Positions 40,804 to 50,092 of a DNA stretch of 64,000 nucleotides are shown here, piece after piece. This stretch comes from Elusimicrobiota bacterium (GTDB taxonomy: Bacteria; Elusimicrobiota; Elusimicrobia; JACQPE01): the NCBI GenBank assembly GCA_016180815.1, contig JACPAN010000011.1, positions 1 to 64,000 of the forward strand, written 5' to 3'. Below the pieces are notes generated by a model. That model made no database searches. It was not told the DNA's origin and saw nothing but the letters and a program-made list of their open reading frames with translations. Made by a program: the position numbers and the translations under genes. How positions within the stretch are numbered: position 1 is the stretch's first letter; each line of letters opens with the position of its first letter.

Positions 40804-42549
40804 ATGCGTTTTTCCCGAGCCTTTATTCCTACCCTGCGCGACGACCCCGCTGAAGCGGACACGATTTCCCATAAGCTGTTGCTGCGCGGCGGGTTCATCC
40901 GCAGGGTGGCCAGCGGCATTTACGAGTGGCTGCCTCTGGGCCTGCGCGTTTTAAAGAAGGTGGAGGGCATCGTCCGCGAGGAAATGAACGCCATCGCCGG
41001 GCAGGAGGTTTTGTTGCCCGTGGTCCAGCCAAAAGAGCTTTGGGAGCAGTCCGGGCGCTGGCAGAAATACGGCAAAGAATTGCTCAGGATCAAAGACAGA
41101 AAAGACGCCGAGTTCTGCCTTTCCCCGACGGCCGAGGAAGTCATTACCACCTTGGTTGCGCGCAATGTTCGCTCCTGGCGTTCCTTGCCCTTGATGCTTT
41201 ATCAAATCGGCACTAAATTCCGCGATGAAATCCGGCCTCGCTTCGGTTTGTTGCGCGGCCGGGAATTCATTATGAAAGACGCTTACTCGTTCCACGCGGA
41301 TGAGGCGGATGCCGAGCGTTATTACGATGAGATCAAAGGCGCGTATTGCAAGGTTTTTGACCGGCTGGGTCTTAAATACCGGGCGGTTGAGGCGGAAACA
41401 GGGCCCATCGGCGGCAGTTTTTCCCATGAGTTCATGGTGTTGGCTGAGACCGGGGAAGACCTGATTGTCTATTGCACGGGTTGTGATTACGCGGCTAATT
41501 TGGAGCGCGCGGAATGCGGTGAAAACGGCGTTCAAAGTTCGACATCTGATGTCCCGGGTCCGGAGGATTTTGCGACGCCGGGCTTATATAGCGTCGAGGA
41601 CGTGGCCAAATTTTTAAAAACCGAGAAAAATCGTTTCGTCAAAACTCTGTTTTATTGGGCGGATGCCAAAAAACCGGTGGTCTGCCTGTTGCGCGGGGAT
41701 CACGAGTTGAACGAAGCGAAATTGCGGCGCGCGCTCAAAGCCGGGGATTTAAAACGCATGGAAGAGGCCGAGTATGAAAAACTCTGCGGCGCGCCGGTAG
41801 GCTTTGCCGGGCCCCAGGGTTTAAGCGCCCGGGCCAAGAAAACCAATGCCGAGGCCGTGGTCATCGGCGATCACGCGGTTAAAACCGTGACGGACGGGGT
41901 TTCCGGCGCCAATAAAAAAGATTTTCATACGCAACATTTGCAGTATGGCCGTGATTTTGACGCTGATCTATTTGCTGATTTGCGTTTGGCCATGGAAGGA
42001 GACGCTTGCCCGCGCTGCGGAAAGGGGAACCTCGCCTTTCTCAGAGGCATTGAAGTGGGGCATGTGTTCAAACTGGGGACCAAATATTCTGTCGCGCTGG
42101 AAGCCAATTACCTTGATCCTCAGGGCAAAGCCAAACCAATGATTATGGGCTGCTACGGAATCGGCGTTTCCCGCATTGTGGCCACCGCGGTCGAGCAAAG
42201 CTCGGATAAAGACGGGATTATTTGGCCTAGGACCATGGCCCCTTATCAGATCATTGTCACGGCCATCGACATCACCAAAGATGAGCGCATCAGAAAAGAG
42301 GCTGAATCCATTTACGAGGGCTTGAAAGCAGCCGGGCTTGAAGTGCTTCTTGACGACCGGGATGAGCAGGCCGGAGTCAAATTTAAAGACGCTGATTTGC
42401 TGGGCATCCCTCTTGGCGTGAGGGTCAGCTCCCGGACCTTAAAAGACAATCAGGCGGAATTGAAGTTGAGAAACGGAGCCCCCAAGCGCGTGCCCCTGGC
42501 CGAAGCCGCGGCCCAGGCCCAATCCGAACTCGCCAATTACCGGCTTTAA
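40804..42549 (+). CDS. proS: Prolyl-tRNA synthetase (bacterial type with editing domain)
   Basis: The 581-residue class II synthetase has DTISHKLLLRGGFIRRVASGIYEWLPLG at the N-terminus and the motif 2 loop FRDEIRPRFGLLRGREFIMKDAYSFH. An inserted editing domain occupies about residues 250-400, motif 3 is GCYGIGVSRIV, and the anticodon-binding domain is C-terminal. The last eleven codons (42517-42549) recur in decayed form at 49260-49292, beyond the giant secreted-protein gene. This suggests that the 3' end of proS was the site of an insertion or duplication. Confidence 0.96.
   Translation: MRFSRAFIPTLRDDPAEADTISHKLLLRGGFIRRVASGIYEWLPLGLRVLKKVEGIVREEMNAIAGQEVLLPVVQPKELWEQSGRWQKYGKELLRIKDRKDAEFCLSPTAEEVITTLVARNVRSWRSLPLMLYQIGTKFRDEIRPRFGLLRGREFIMKDAYSFHADEADAERYYDEIKGAYCKVFDRLGLKYRAVEAETGPIGGSFSHEFMVLAETGEDLIVYCTGCDYAANLERAECGENGVQSSTSDVPGPEDFATPGLYSVEDVAKFLKTEKNRFVKTLFYWADAKKPVVCLLRGDHELNEAKLRRALKAGDLKRMEEAEYEKLCGAPVGFAGPQGLSARAKKTNAEAVVIGDHAVKTVTDGVSGANKKDFHTQHLQYGRDFDADLFADLRLAMEGDACPRCGKGNLAFLRGIEVGHVFKLGTKYSVALEANYLDPQGKAKPMIMGCYGIGVSRIVATAVEQSSDKDGIIWPRTMAPYQIIVTAIDITKDERIRKEAESIYEGLKAAGLEVLLDDRDEQAGVKFKDADLLGIPLGVRVSSRTLKDNQAELKLRNGAPKRVPLAEAAAQAQSELANYRL
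42520..42549 (+). repeat. Left copy of the proS 3'-end repeat
   Basis: These 30 bases, from CAA to the TAA stop of proS, encode the tail QSELANYRL. They match 49263-49292 at 26 of 30 positions. Weaker similarity continues into the T- and C-rich sequence after the stop codon. See the right copy. Confidence 0.7.
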
Positions 42550-42637
42550 TCTCGCTTTCGCTCCCCTGCCGTTGAAACAGAATCGTTGTTTCTTCGCGTT
42601 TCTCCTGTTAACCTAATCTCGTCGCTCATCGAATCAA

Positions 42638-45600
42638 ATGCCTATTAAATTGAGGCGATATTTTTATCTCATTTTAACCCTTGACCTGTTTGTTTTATCG
42701 GGGGTCGCCTTTGCCGGGGAGTGCCCTTTTATTCGGGGGGAATCAACGCCGGCTGTCCGAAGAGCGGCTGCCGACGCTTTTTTCGAGTACATGCGCACCA
42801 ACGAGCCGGAAGTGTTTGCAGAGCAGGACCCTGACTTTGAGAGAATTTTGCGTAGGGACATTGAAGCAGGTACTGAAAATGTTTACCTTTCGATCAACGA
42901 AGATGGGCGATGGGCTCTGATTGATGGACCGGAAGACACGGGGCAACCCTGTCCTGCTTCTTGGGAAGAAGCCGAACGCATCAATCGCGGGGAAGCGTCT
43001 AGAGAATCGGCTCCGGAAGAACGCCCGGGGGCGCGCGATGGAGAACGGGGGCGCGACGATCGCGCACGCGAAGCCGGCCGCGAAGAAAATCCACCGTCTG
43101 ATCAAGAGGCGCCGTCATTGGCGGGTGATGAGTCCGGTCATGCCGCCCATGCCCTCGCCGCCGGCGGCAAGGATAACCCGGCGGTCGCCGGGTCGCGCGC
43201 GCCCATCGGCGATCTTAACGCCGCCAAGAGAAAGGCGCCCGTGAACCAGGAAGATTTGGGGACGACTTTCGACAGCAGCGGCAAGAAATCCGCGTTAAAT
43301 GCGCCTGAAAAACCGGCTCTTGACGAATCGCAGGTCTTCGCAAGGAGTTATTTCTCCTATTTTGACGGCTTGCTCAAAACTAATCCTAAAAAGATGCCGC
43401 TTTCATCAGCGGACGGCAAGTTGTTCGCCAAACTGCGCAAGGACCCCAAGTCGCAGGCCGTCTTTGAGGCGGCCGTGGCTGCCTGCCTTGAAGACATCGT
43501 GAGCAAGGCGCCTTTGGAGGAAGAGGAACGGAAAAATCTTTCCCAATTCAGCCTTGATGATTTTCCTGAAATCGCCCGGGCGGGTTTAAGTTGCGCCCTG
43601 CAAAGAATACGGGACAAGAAAGCCGTGGCGGCTTTGGCGAATGCGTCCGGCACAAGGCTGCTTCTGCCGAATCCGATTCCTGATGAACAGCAAGCCGCCG
43701 GGGAACGCGAGGACCCGGATTCGCAAACTCGCGATCCGGCGGCATCGGCGAAAAAAATCCTTCGCCAAAAATTGGAAATCGCCATGATGGCTGCGATTGC
43801 CGAAGTGGAGTCGCCCCTCCGCCAAGAAATGAAAAAACGATTTTTTCAAAAGGTTCATGAAGACATCGTGGGCCAGCGCGCGTTAACCGGCGCCAATCTT
43901 CTGATGATTCTTCCCCAAGATGAATGGGGTTTATCGGTGGACTTTGCCGGTCTTTACCGTCTTTTGGGCAATAAGGATGAGCTTGGTCGCCGGCGTGATT
44001 TTTCCATCTGGTTTAACCGGACGAATCCCGCTCTCGCCCTATTAATGGAACTCGAGGGTATGCTGGCGAAAGAGCAAGATATCAATTCCCGCCAAACAGC
44101 CTATCAAGAGTGGCTGGCCCGGGCCATGAACTTGAAAAGCAGCTTGTCGGTTTTCCTTCCCGACTCTGAGCTTGATGCCGTCGTTTCTTTGGAGCCGTTG
44201 CAAGCGCGCCGCCGGAAATTTCGTCAGTGGCTTTATAAGAGCTATCGGCCTGACGACGAGCTTTTAACCGTCCATGACCTCTCCACGGCGCCCAAGGGAT
44301 GGCCGGCAAAAATTCGCGACTGGATCGAAAAAAATCATCCCGAAGCCGTTCTTTTAGTGGAATTAGCGGCCGCTAATTCCGAAAAAAATCCGGAAAAACG
44401 ATTATCGCGTACTCGTGATTGGTTGAAAAAGGCCGACCGGGAAATCGTCAGGATGCTCAAGAAAGAGTCCGAAACCGGACAAACGCACGCCGGTTCCCAA
44501 TGGGATGAACAGCGGAAAATAAGGCAGCAGGCAATCAAACTTTACGGACAGGCGCGAGCCGGTTCCCAGCAGTTTTACCGCGATTGGCTGACATCGAGAA
44601 TGGCGCCCATCGGCACGGAGATTGATGCTCATGAATTAAGTCCGGAATTTCTGAAACAACATGCTCAATGGCTTCGAGTTCGATCCGGTCAAATTCAGTC
44701 ACTTAAAATAGACAAAGTCAACGATAAATTGGGAATCCGGAACAAACTGGCGGGTTTTGACGAATTATTTACCAGCTACGACGGCTCAATCGTGGAGAAA
44801 AAGGGCCGCTCCGATGCGACGGGCAGCCGATCGTACCGCTTTCTTTTTATCAAAAGAAAATTAGCCGTCGCGGAAAAATCAGACCAAAGCGGGAAAACCG
44901 TTCAAAAGGGTGAATGGGATAAACGAGGCCGGCCGGTTGATATTTGGGAAGAGGGTCCGGCTTATCACGCCCATATCGCGGTCAAACGCGACGAATACGG
45001 CATGCCGATCGAGGAACAGAGGGATGTTTACTCCAAGGATAAAAAGACCCTAATAAGCAGGCAATATTCGAACTACGTCAAGAAAAAAGGAAAGTTGATC
45101 CAATATAAGGACGACGATCAGATCGTTCAATGGTTCGACCCGGAGACGGGAGAACCCCGAAAATTTTATCAGGTATTAAGCGATGGGAAGGCGATACGCC
45201 CATTATTGGTGGACGAGCGCCTGACCATTTATCACAAAGGCCATCTCATTTACAAAGACGAAAATACGCTTGTTAACGGAGAAGGGCCGGAAAGCATGAT
45301 TATTGATTTGACGTATTTAGTGGGGCTTAGCGATCAAAACGTTTTTTATTTCGAGAAAGTCTTCGAATGGGCGCGGGAGATGCGCCGCATGACCGGGTGG
45401 AGCGATGATGAAACAAAAGCGATGGGATATTGGTTGTTTTACCGGCTGAAAGACAGCGCGATCAGCCAAGCTCGCCTCCACTATGATTTCAAGACTAGAT
45501 CCTTAATCCTTACTTATTTCACTCATGATTCGTGGATTCAGCAGATGGCTTTTTTTGAGAAACCCAGGGCGCAATGGAAAAAGGGAAGCGGTTGCACTGT

Positions 45601-48600
45601 GGCCTTGGTTACCAGAGCCGCCATTAACCTTAAAACCGGCGCAAGCCTCGATCCTATGGGACGCCTGAAAATGGATGATTTTTGTCCTGACGCAACAGTG
45701 GCCTTCGTCCGGCCGGATCAATGGCGATCGGTTGCCGGACGGATGCAGATTACCGGACAAATCGCTCACACGATCAAAGAAGGCGAGGATTTCAATATGC
45801 AGCATCATCAAATCCTCGGTAACGGTCGGTTGTCGTTATTGGAAGAAAAGAAAATCGGGGGTTGGGAACGCACTCTGTACAGCGAAAAAGACTTTCTGCC
45901 CGCAATGGGCGGTCTCCCCGTCATCAAACAAATGGGCGAAGGCGCCCATTATGTCGGCAGCAGCGTTTATAACGGAATTGTGGGCCGGTTGCATGGATTC
46001 GTCAATCTCTTTTCCGATTCCGAAAATTACGTGACGGCTCAATATGCCCGGTTATACCAGTCGCCGATGGATCGAAGCGAGAACAAGAAGTGTTTTGAAA
46101 ATCTCGTCGCCGGGTTCCCCAGCAAAGGCCTCTGCAGCTCGGCGGCAAGCTGGTCGGCCGAGGATGCGAAAATCGTCAAGAAATTTGTAATCGAGATTAT
46201 TTATCAAAACTGCGTTGAACAAATGGAAAAACCTTCGGAAAACCGCCCTCAGGTTTGGACCCGGGAAAATCTAGGGGATGCGTACGGCGACTATGTGGAA
46301 AAACCCTGCCGGGCATCGGCGGAGCGTTCAAGTTTCCAAGAGCGGCTTAATGCTTTAGCGGGCTTATTTACCGCAACCGATATGATGGAAAAAGGCAAGG
46401 GCGCCGCTAAGCTTCTCGGCGTTTTCGACGCCATCGGCCAAGAAGCCGCGGACATGCTGGTGTTCGAGCTGGCCGGCCCCGCGGCCGGAGCTTTTAGGGG
46501 CGCAGGGAGCGCCCCTAAGGCAGCGCAAGCCGCGGCCAGAATCGCAGGGACTCCGGGGAAAATACAGACTTTTGTCGTTCAACCCACTCAGTTCGCGTCC
46601 AAGGCTCTGGGAGTTTATATGCACTACGGGGGCCGCGCCGTGTTCGCCGAAGCCACGGCCTACGGAGTCGTTGAAAGCGTCAAGGCGATCGAAGACGGCG
46701 ACTGGGCCAAGGCTATTTATCACACCCTCAGCGCGGGACTTAATATCGCCGGGGACCGGGCATTTGTCAAAGGCGTTGAGGTCGGTCTGCGCGGCGCGAA
46801 AGAATGGATGAAGAAGGAGCCGCGCAAGAAAAGCGATTTCATCGATGAAAAAACAGAGGAGATTATTTTTCTTGAAATTCCCGAAGCATCCCGGCAGAAA
46901 TTCATCAAAGTAGCCAAAGATTTTGGAATTAACGTCGAATTAACAAAGAAGCAGCTGTCTGAAGGGAAGGGCCGCGCGATTTTAAGGGTCGATCCCGGCG
47001 CTGAAGGCACCGCTCATTTGAAGCGGCAGCTTCAGGAAGCCGGGATCAAAATCACCGATAAATGGCCGGATGTTTGGTTCGACGAAGAGAAGGCTCAATC
47101 GAAGGATTCACCGAAAAAAGTTCCCATCGATCAAATCAGCGATGCCGAGCTTGCCGAGCACGGTTTTAAAAGAGACGCGGACGGCGACATTATGCCCACA
47201 AGACCGGACGCCAAACAGCCGGAGCATTGGGACACTAGCGGTACTTACGGGCCGGGCACTTTGGGAGCGGCTCGTATGCCGGACACCCCAGGCCTCTTAC
47301 CTGAACGATTGGAACGCGCGGCGCCGGAGTATCAAAATTTCGCCGAAGGGCTGGAGGCCAGGGGTTACCATGAACGAGATACGCCGGGTTTTTTAGGGTA
47401 TATGCCCGAGGGTTTTGAAATGCCCCAACAGGGCGTCAAATTTCACGTGAGCGCGAGCCCGGAGCACGCCGTTGAGATAGGCCGGTTGGTCACTGATCAT
47501 CTGCGATCGAAAGGCGTTGCCCATAAACTGGCGACTTCGGAAAGCTTTTTGCAAATGTTTGATGATTGCGGCACTCAATGCGGCAAGTTTATCACGGTAT
47601 ACCCCCGTTCTTTTGCCGAGGCTGCGCAGTTGATGGAATCAATCGACCGGCTTTTGGTGGACGATGGGTTGGTCAATACGGAAAAAAATTTGACGCCGGC
47701 GGACATCCCGGTCGGCAGGTCCGATTACATTACGATGCGATGGGGCCGGTTAGCCGTAAGCAGGGGTCCCGCCCTTGACTGGAACGGGCATCCTCTTATT
47801 GTGGATGGGAAAAGAATAGGGGAAGCCCATGTTCTTTATGATGACATCGGCCGGACTCTGTTCGACAAGAACGGCAAGCCGGTTCTTGATAACCGCGCAG
47901 ACCCCCACGCCAATCTCAAATATGCTCCTAAAGAAGTTCAAGAGTGGGTCCGCAGCAACGATTCGACCAATCGTTTCAGGGAACCCGCCGGCATTCAAGA
48001 GGCCAACAAAAAGATTCTTGAGGCGTCCGAAGAAGCCCGGCACGAGCCGGAAACTCTGGGACAACAACGTCCTAAACCTAATTTGCGCAATTCCTCCCCA
48101 GCTTATCGCAAAAGGCTTAAAGAGAATTCTATTCCTCGAGTGGAATTATCGGGAATTATCGATGCTGAGGGAGGGTCCACGGCTGTTCTCTTGCGGGGCA
48201 AAATGGGCGTGGGAGGCACGCCGCCCGAGGTCGCCGTCAAAATGTTCATTACAGGCGATGACGCGCCTTTGCTTAAGGAATTGCCCATGGCTTATGCGAT
48301 GGAGGCTGCTTTGCCTAAAGGGATGGCTCCTAAAATTTTCGGCGAAGTCGATGCGGACGGCAATCCGGCTTATGCGATGGAAATCGTTAAAGGAGTTTTA
48401 CCGGTTTGGATGTCGCTTGAGCAGGCCAACCGCTTGATCACGCCGGAAACCATCCGCCAAGCCAGCGAAGGGCTTCTTGCCTTACGGCGCGCCGGTATTG
48501 GCGGGTTGGATGCCCAATTTTTCGTGCTGACCGAGCCCCAGACCATCAACGGGGTCGCTCGCAATGCAGGAGATGTGGTTTTTATCGATGCCGGAGGGCT

Positions 48601-49243
48601 CACAAAACTCCAGCCCGGCCAGAAGCCTCCCCCCAATTGGCTCAGGGCCGACGGCGCCAAAAGCGTGTTGGAATCAACCAAAAAACATGGCGGCGAAGGC
48701 TGGCTTGACGAGATTGCGAGCCGGACAACAAAAAATGAACGCATAAAATCGGCTCAAAACATCATCAGCGTCGATACCAACTTGATGATCCGTTACCAGT
48801 ATTGGGTTCGCGGGGGACGCAAGGGTTCGTTTGATTCCAAAATTGTTGATATTTTTGAAAACCCTAAGATTAAAGTGCATGTCGGGGCTCAAGTGATTGA
48901 TGAGAAATTTTTTAAGGGAACGCAGACCGACATCTCTTGGGAATTTTGGAGAGATAAAGTGAATGAGGGAAAATTTTTACGCAGCATCAAGAGATACGCA
49001 GATCGTTTCGATCAAATCGCGGAATTAACCCAATTGTTTGAAGACACCAACTTAAGCGACGGCGATGCCGCCCTCCTTGCCGAGGCCATTGTTTTAAAAA
49101 GCAAGGTTCACACTATGGATCGAAGAATGGTCGACAGCCTGCGCCAGGCGCTAAAGAATAAAAAGATTGAGACATTCCTCAAACGGTATCAATTGCCGGA
49201 CGCTGTCGAAGAATTTATCGTGATTTATCCGTCTTTGCCTTGA
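42638..49243 (+). CDS. Giant secreted multidomain protein with C-terminal PIN-like nuclease (candidate polymorphic toxin)
   Basis: The 2201-residue protein starts with a signal peptide (cleavage near VAFA-GEC, residue 26). A charged, low-complexity linker (about 110-170) is followed by a long helical region and a beta-rich, YD-like segment (about 740-880). An alanine/glycine-rich hydrophobic region lies around 1265-1380. At 1599-1720, VKFHVSASPEHA, GKFITVYPRSF and RSDYITMRWG resemble the lyase region of class III lanthipeptide synthetases. At about 1835-1985, VAVKMF, YAMEIVKGVLP and DVVFIDAGG look kinase-like. The last 160 residues look like a PIN nuclease: SVDTN (D2046), GDAALLAEAI (D2143), TMDRRM (D2161). 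Signal peptide, length and a C-terminal nuclease are typical of polymorphic toxins. Codon use resembles the neighbours. No immunity gene is recognised. The domain names are inferences. Confidence 0.7.
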   Translation: MPIKLRRYFYLILTLDLFVLSGVAFAGECPFIRGESTPAVRRAAADAFFEYMRTNEPEVFAEQDPDFERILRRDIEAGTENVYLSINEDGRWALIDGPEDTGQPCPASWEEAERINRGEASRESAPEERPGARDGERGRDDRAREAGREENPPSDQEAPSLAGDESGHAAHALAAGGKDNPAVAGSRAPIGDLNAAKRKAPVNQEDLGTTFDSSGKKSALNAPEKPALDESQVFARSYFSYFDGLLKTNPKKMPLSSADGKLFAKLRKDPKSQAVFEAAVAACLEDIVSKAPLEEEERKNLSQFSLDDFPEIARAGLSCALQRIRDKKAVAALANASGTRLLLPNPIPDEQQAAGEREDPDSQTRDPAASAKKILRQKLEIAMMAAIAEVESPLRQEMKKRFFQKVHEDIVGQRALTGANLLMILPQDEWGLSVDFAGLYRLLGNKDELGRRRDFSIWFNRTNPALALLMELEGMLAKEQDINSRQTAYQEWLARAMNLKSSLSVFLPDSELDAVVSLEPLQARRRKFRQWLYKSYRPDDELLTVHDLSTAPKGWPAKIRDWIEKNHPEAVLLVELAAANSEKNPEKRLSRTRDWLKKADREIVRMLKKESETGQTHAGSQWDEQRKIRQQAIKLYGQARAGSQQFYRDWLTSRMAPIGTEIDAHELSPEFLKQHAQWLRVRSGQIQSLKIDKVNDKLGIRNKLAGFDELFTSYDGSIVEKKGRSDATGSRSYRFLFIKRKLAVAEKSDQSGKTVQKGEWDKRGRPVDIWEEGPAYHAHIAVKRDEYGMPIEEQRDVYSKDKKTLISRQYSNYVKKKGKLIQYKDDDQIVQWFDPETGEPRKFYQVLSDGKAIRPLLVDERLTIYHKGHLIYKDENTLVNGEGPESMIIDLTYLVGLSDQNVFYFEKVFEWAREMRRMTGWSDDETKAMGYWLFYRLKDSAISQARLHYDFKTRSLILTYFTHDSWIQQMAFFEKPRAQWKKGSGCTVALVTRAAINLKTGASLDPMGRLKMDDFCPDATVAFVRPDQWRSVAGRMQITGQIAHTIKEGEDFNMQHHQILGNGRLSLLEEKKIGGWERTLYSEKDFLPAMGGLPVIKQMGEGAHYVGSSVYNGIVGRLHGFVNLFSDSENYVTAQYARLYQSPMDRSENKKCFENLVAGFPSKGLCSSAASWSAEDAKIVKKFVIEIIYQNCVEQMEKPSENRPQVWTRENLGDAYGDYVEKPCRASAERSSFQERLNALAGLFTATDMMEKGKGAAKLLGVFDAIGQEAADMLVFELAGPAAGAFRGAGSAPKAAQAAARIAGTPGKIQTFVVQPTQFASKALGVYMHYGGRAVFAEATAYGVVESVKAIEDGDWAKAIYHTLSAGLNIAGDRAFVKGVEVGLRGAKEWMKKEPRKKSDFIDEKTEEIIFLEIPEASRQKFIKVAKDFGINVELTKKQLSEGKGRAILRVDPGAEGTAHLKRQLQEAGIKITDKWPDVWFDEEKAQSKDSPKKVPIDQISDAELAEHGFKRDADGDIMPTRPDAKQPEHWDTSGTYGPGTLGAARMPDTPGLLPERLERAAPEYQNFAEGLEARGYHERDTPGFLGYMPEGFEMPQQGVKFHVSASPEHAVEIGRLVTDHLRSKGVAHKLATSESFLQMFDDCGTQCGKFITVYPRSFAEAAQLMESIDRLLVDDGLVNTEKNLTPADIPVGRSDYITMRWGRLAVSRGPALDWNGHPLIVDGKRIGEAHVLYDDIGRTLFDKNGKPVLDNRADPHANLKYAPKEVQEWVRSNDSTNRFREPAGIQEANKKILEASEEARHEPETLGQQRPKPNLRNSSPAYRKRLKENSIPRVELSGIIDAEGGSTAVLLRGKMGVGGTPPEVAVKMFITGDDAPLLKELPMAYAMEAALPKGMAPKIFGEVDADGNPAYAMEIVKGVLPVWMSLEQANRLITPETIRQASEGLLALRRAGIGGLDAQFFVLTEPQTINGVARNAGDVVFIDAGGLTKLQPGQKPPPNWLRADGAKSVLESTKKHGGEGWLDEIASRTTKNERIKSAQNIISVDTNLMIRYQYWVRGGRKGSFDSKIVDIFENPKIKVHVGAQVIDEKFFKGTQTDISWEFWRDKVNEGKFLRSIKRYADRFDQIAELTQLFEDTNLSDGDAALLAEAIVLKSKVHTMDRRMVDSLRQALKNKKIETFLKRYQLPDAVEEFIVIYPSLP

Positions 49244-49262
49244 GGCCGATCCTTTTAATATC

Positions 49263-49292
49263 CAAGCTGAACTCGCCAATTGCCGGTTTTAA
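49263..49292 (+). repeat. Right copy of the proS 3'-end repeat (decayed)
   Basis: In this gap, CAAGCTGAACTCGCCAATTG and the following CCGGTTTTAA would encode QAELANCRF and a stop. That is nearly the proS C-terminus QSELANYRL. Agreement with 42520-42549 is 26 of 30 bases, with mostly third-position differences. The copy has no gene upstream of it in frame. Together the copies bracket 42550-49262, the giant gene. They could be the scar of a tandem duplication or of integration at the proS 3' end. Confidence 0.7.
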
Positions 49293-49373
49293 TTTTCGTT
49301 TTTTGTCCCTTTACCGTCGCCGCCGCCCCCCTCGTCTCTCGGCCAAATAACTGGTACCCTTTTATCAAAGGCC

Positions 49374-50057
49374 ATGTTTAGGGGTTTTTTAATTCTTAGC
49401 TTATTGTTTTGGGGAATACCCGAATTGAGGGCGGCCGATAGCATGGGTTATTTGGATGACAGGGGTGCCCGCCGCGCATTCAATCAGTTGCAAGATGAAG
49501 GCTTAATAAGGTCGGACGTTTGCCTGCGACCCATGATCGAGGATAACCCGAATCAAATTAATGCTTGGGTGGAGTCAACTAATGAGCCGGAGTCATGCCG
49601 GTCGGCCATATTTTTTACTTCTGGATTGATCGATGTTTTTAACCCGACGCCGGATGAGTTTAAGGCCATTTTATTGCACGAGTACGGGCATCATGATCAT
49701 GAGCATGGGCAGGATATTGTCGAAGAGCGCCAAAGGATTTTTGACGCCTGGCTTGAAAGGAAAGGGGAGACTGAGGTCAACCGGCTTCTAAGCATGGCTA
49801 ATTCGGACATGGGACAATTAGTCAGCCATTTTGAATTTGAAAACAAAGCCGAATTAAACAGCGGCACTTATCAGCGTGAATTCGAGGCGGACCGGAGCGT
49901 GCCCAAGAAATACAAGGGCGCTCTCTATACATTTCTTGAAAAGCTTTATGAATCCGGAATCGATACGGATGTATTAAGCGATCATCCGGCTCCTGAATTG
50001 CGCGCATCCATAGCGGCTTTTGAAGGTGAAGAAGAAATCGAAACGGACGAAGAATAG
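49374..50057 (+). CDS. Small secreted M48-like zinc metallopeptidase
   Basis: The 227-residue protein has a signal peptide (residues 1-20, ending LRA-AD) and the zinc motif LLHEYGHHDHEHG (H102, E103, H106). A downstream REFEADR at 168-174 is the third-ligand region of M48 family peptidases. The C-terminal tail is acidic. It lacks the membrane helices of HtpX and the TPR domain of BepA, so it is a minimal periplasmic form. It lies 130 bases after the giant secreted-protein gene, in the segment just beyond the right proS repeat. A role in maturing or degrading the giant protein is possible but not shown. Confidence 0.75.
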   Translation: MFRGFLILSLLFWGIPELRAADSMGYLDDRGARRAFNQLQDEGLIRSDVCLRPMIEDNPNQINAWVESTNEPESCRSAIFFTSGLIDVFNPTPDEFKAILLHEYGHHDHEHGQDIVEERQRIFDAWLERKGETEVNRLLSMANSDMGQLVSHFEFENKAELNSGTYQREFEADRSVPKKYKGALYTFLEKLYESGIDTDVLSDHPAPELRASIAAFEGEEEIETDEE

Positions 50058-50092
50058 GGCGTTACCGGCGAAAGTTCAGTAAGATTCCCTCA

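Noticed and set aside
46450-46760. Transmembrane pore domain in the giant protein
   Set aside because: The alanine/glycine-rich stretches are only mildly hydrophobic and too interrupted for confident membrane helices; mentioned only as a hydrophobic region.
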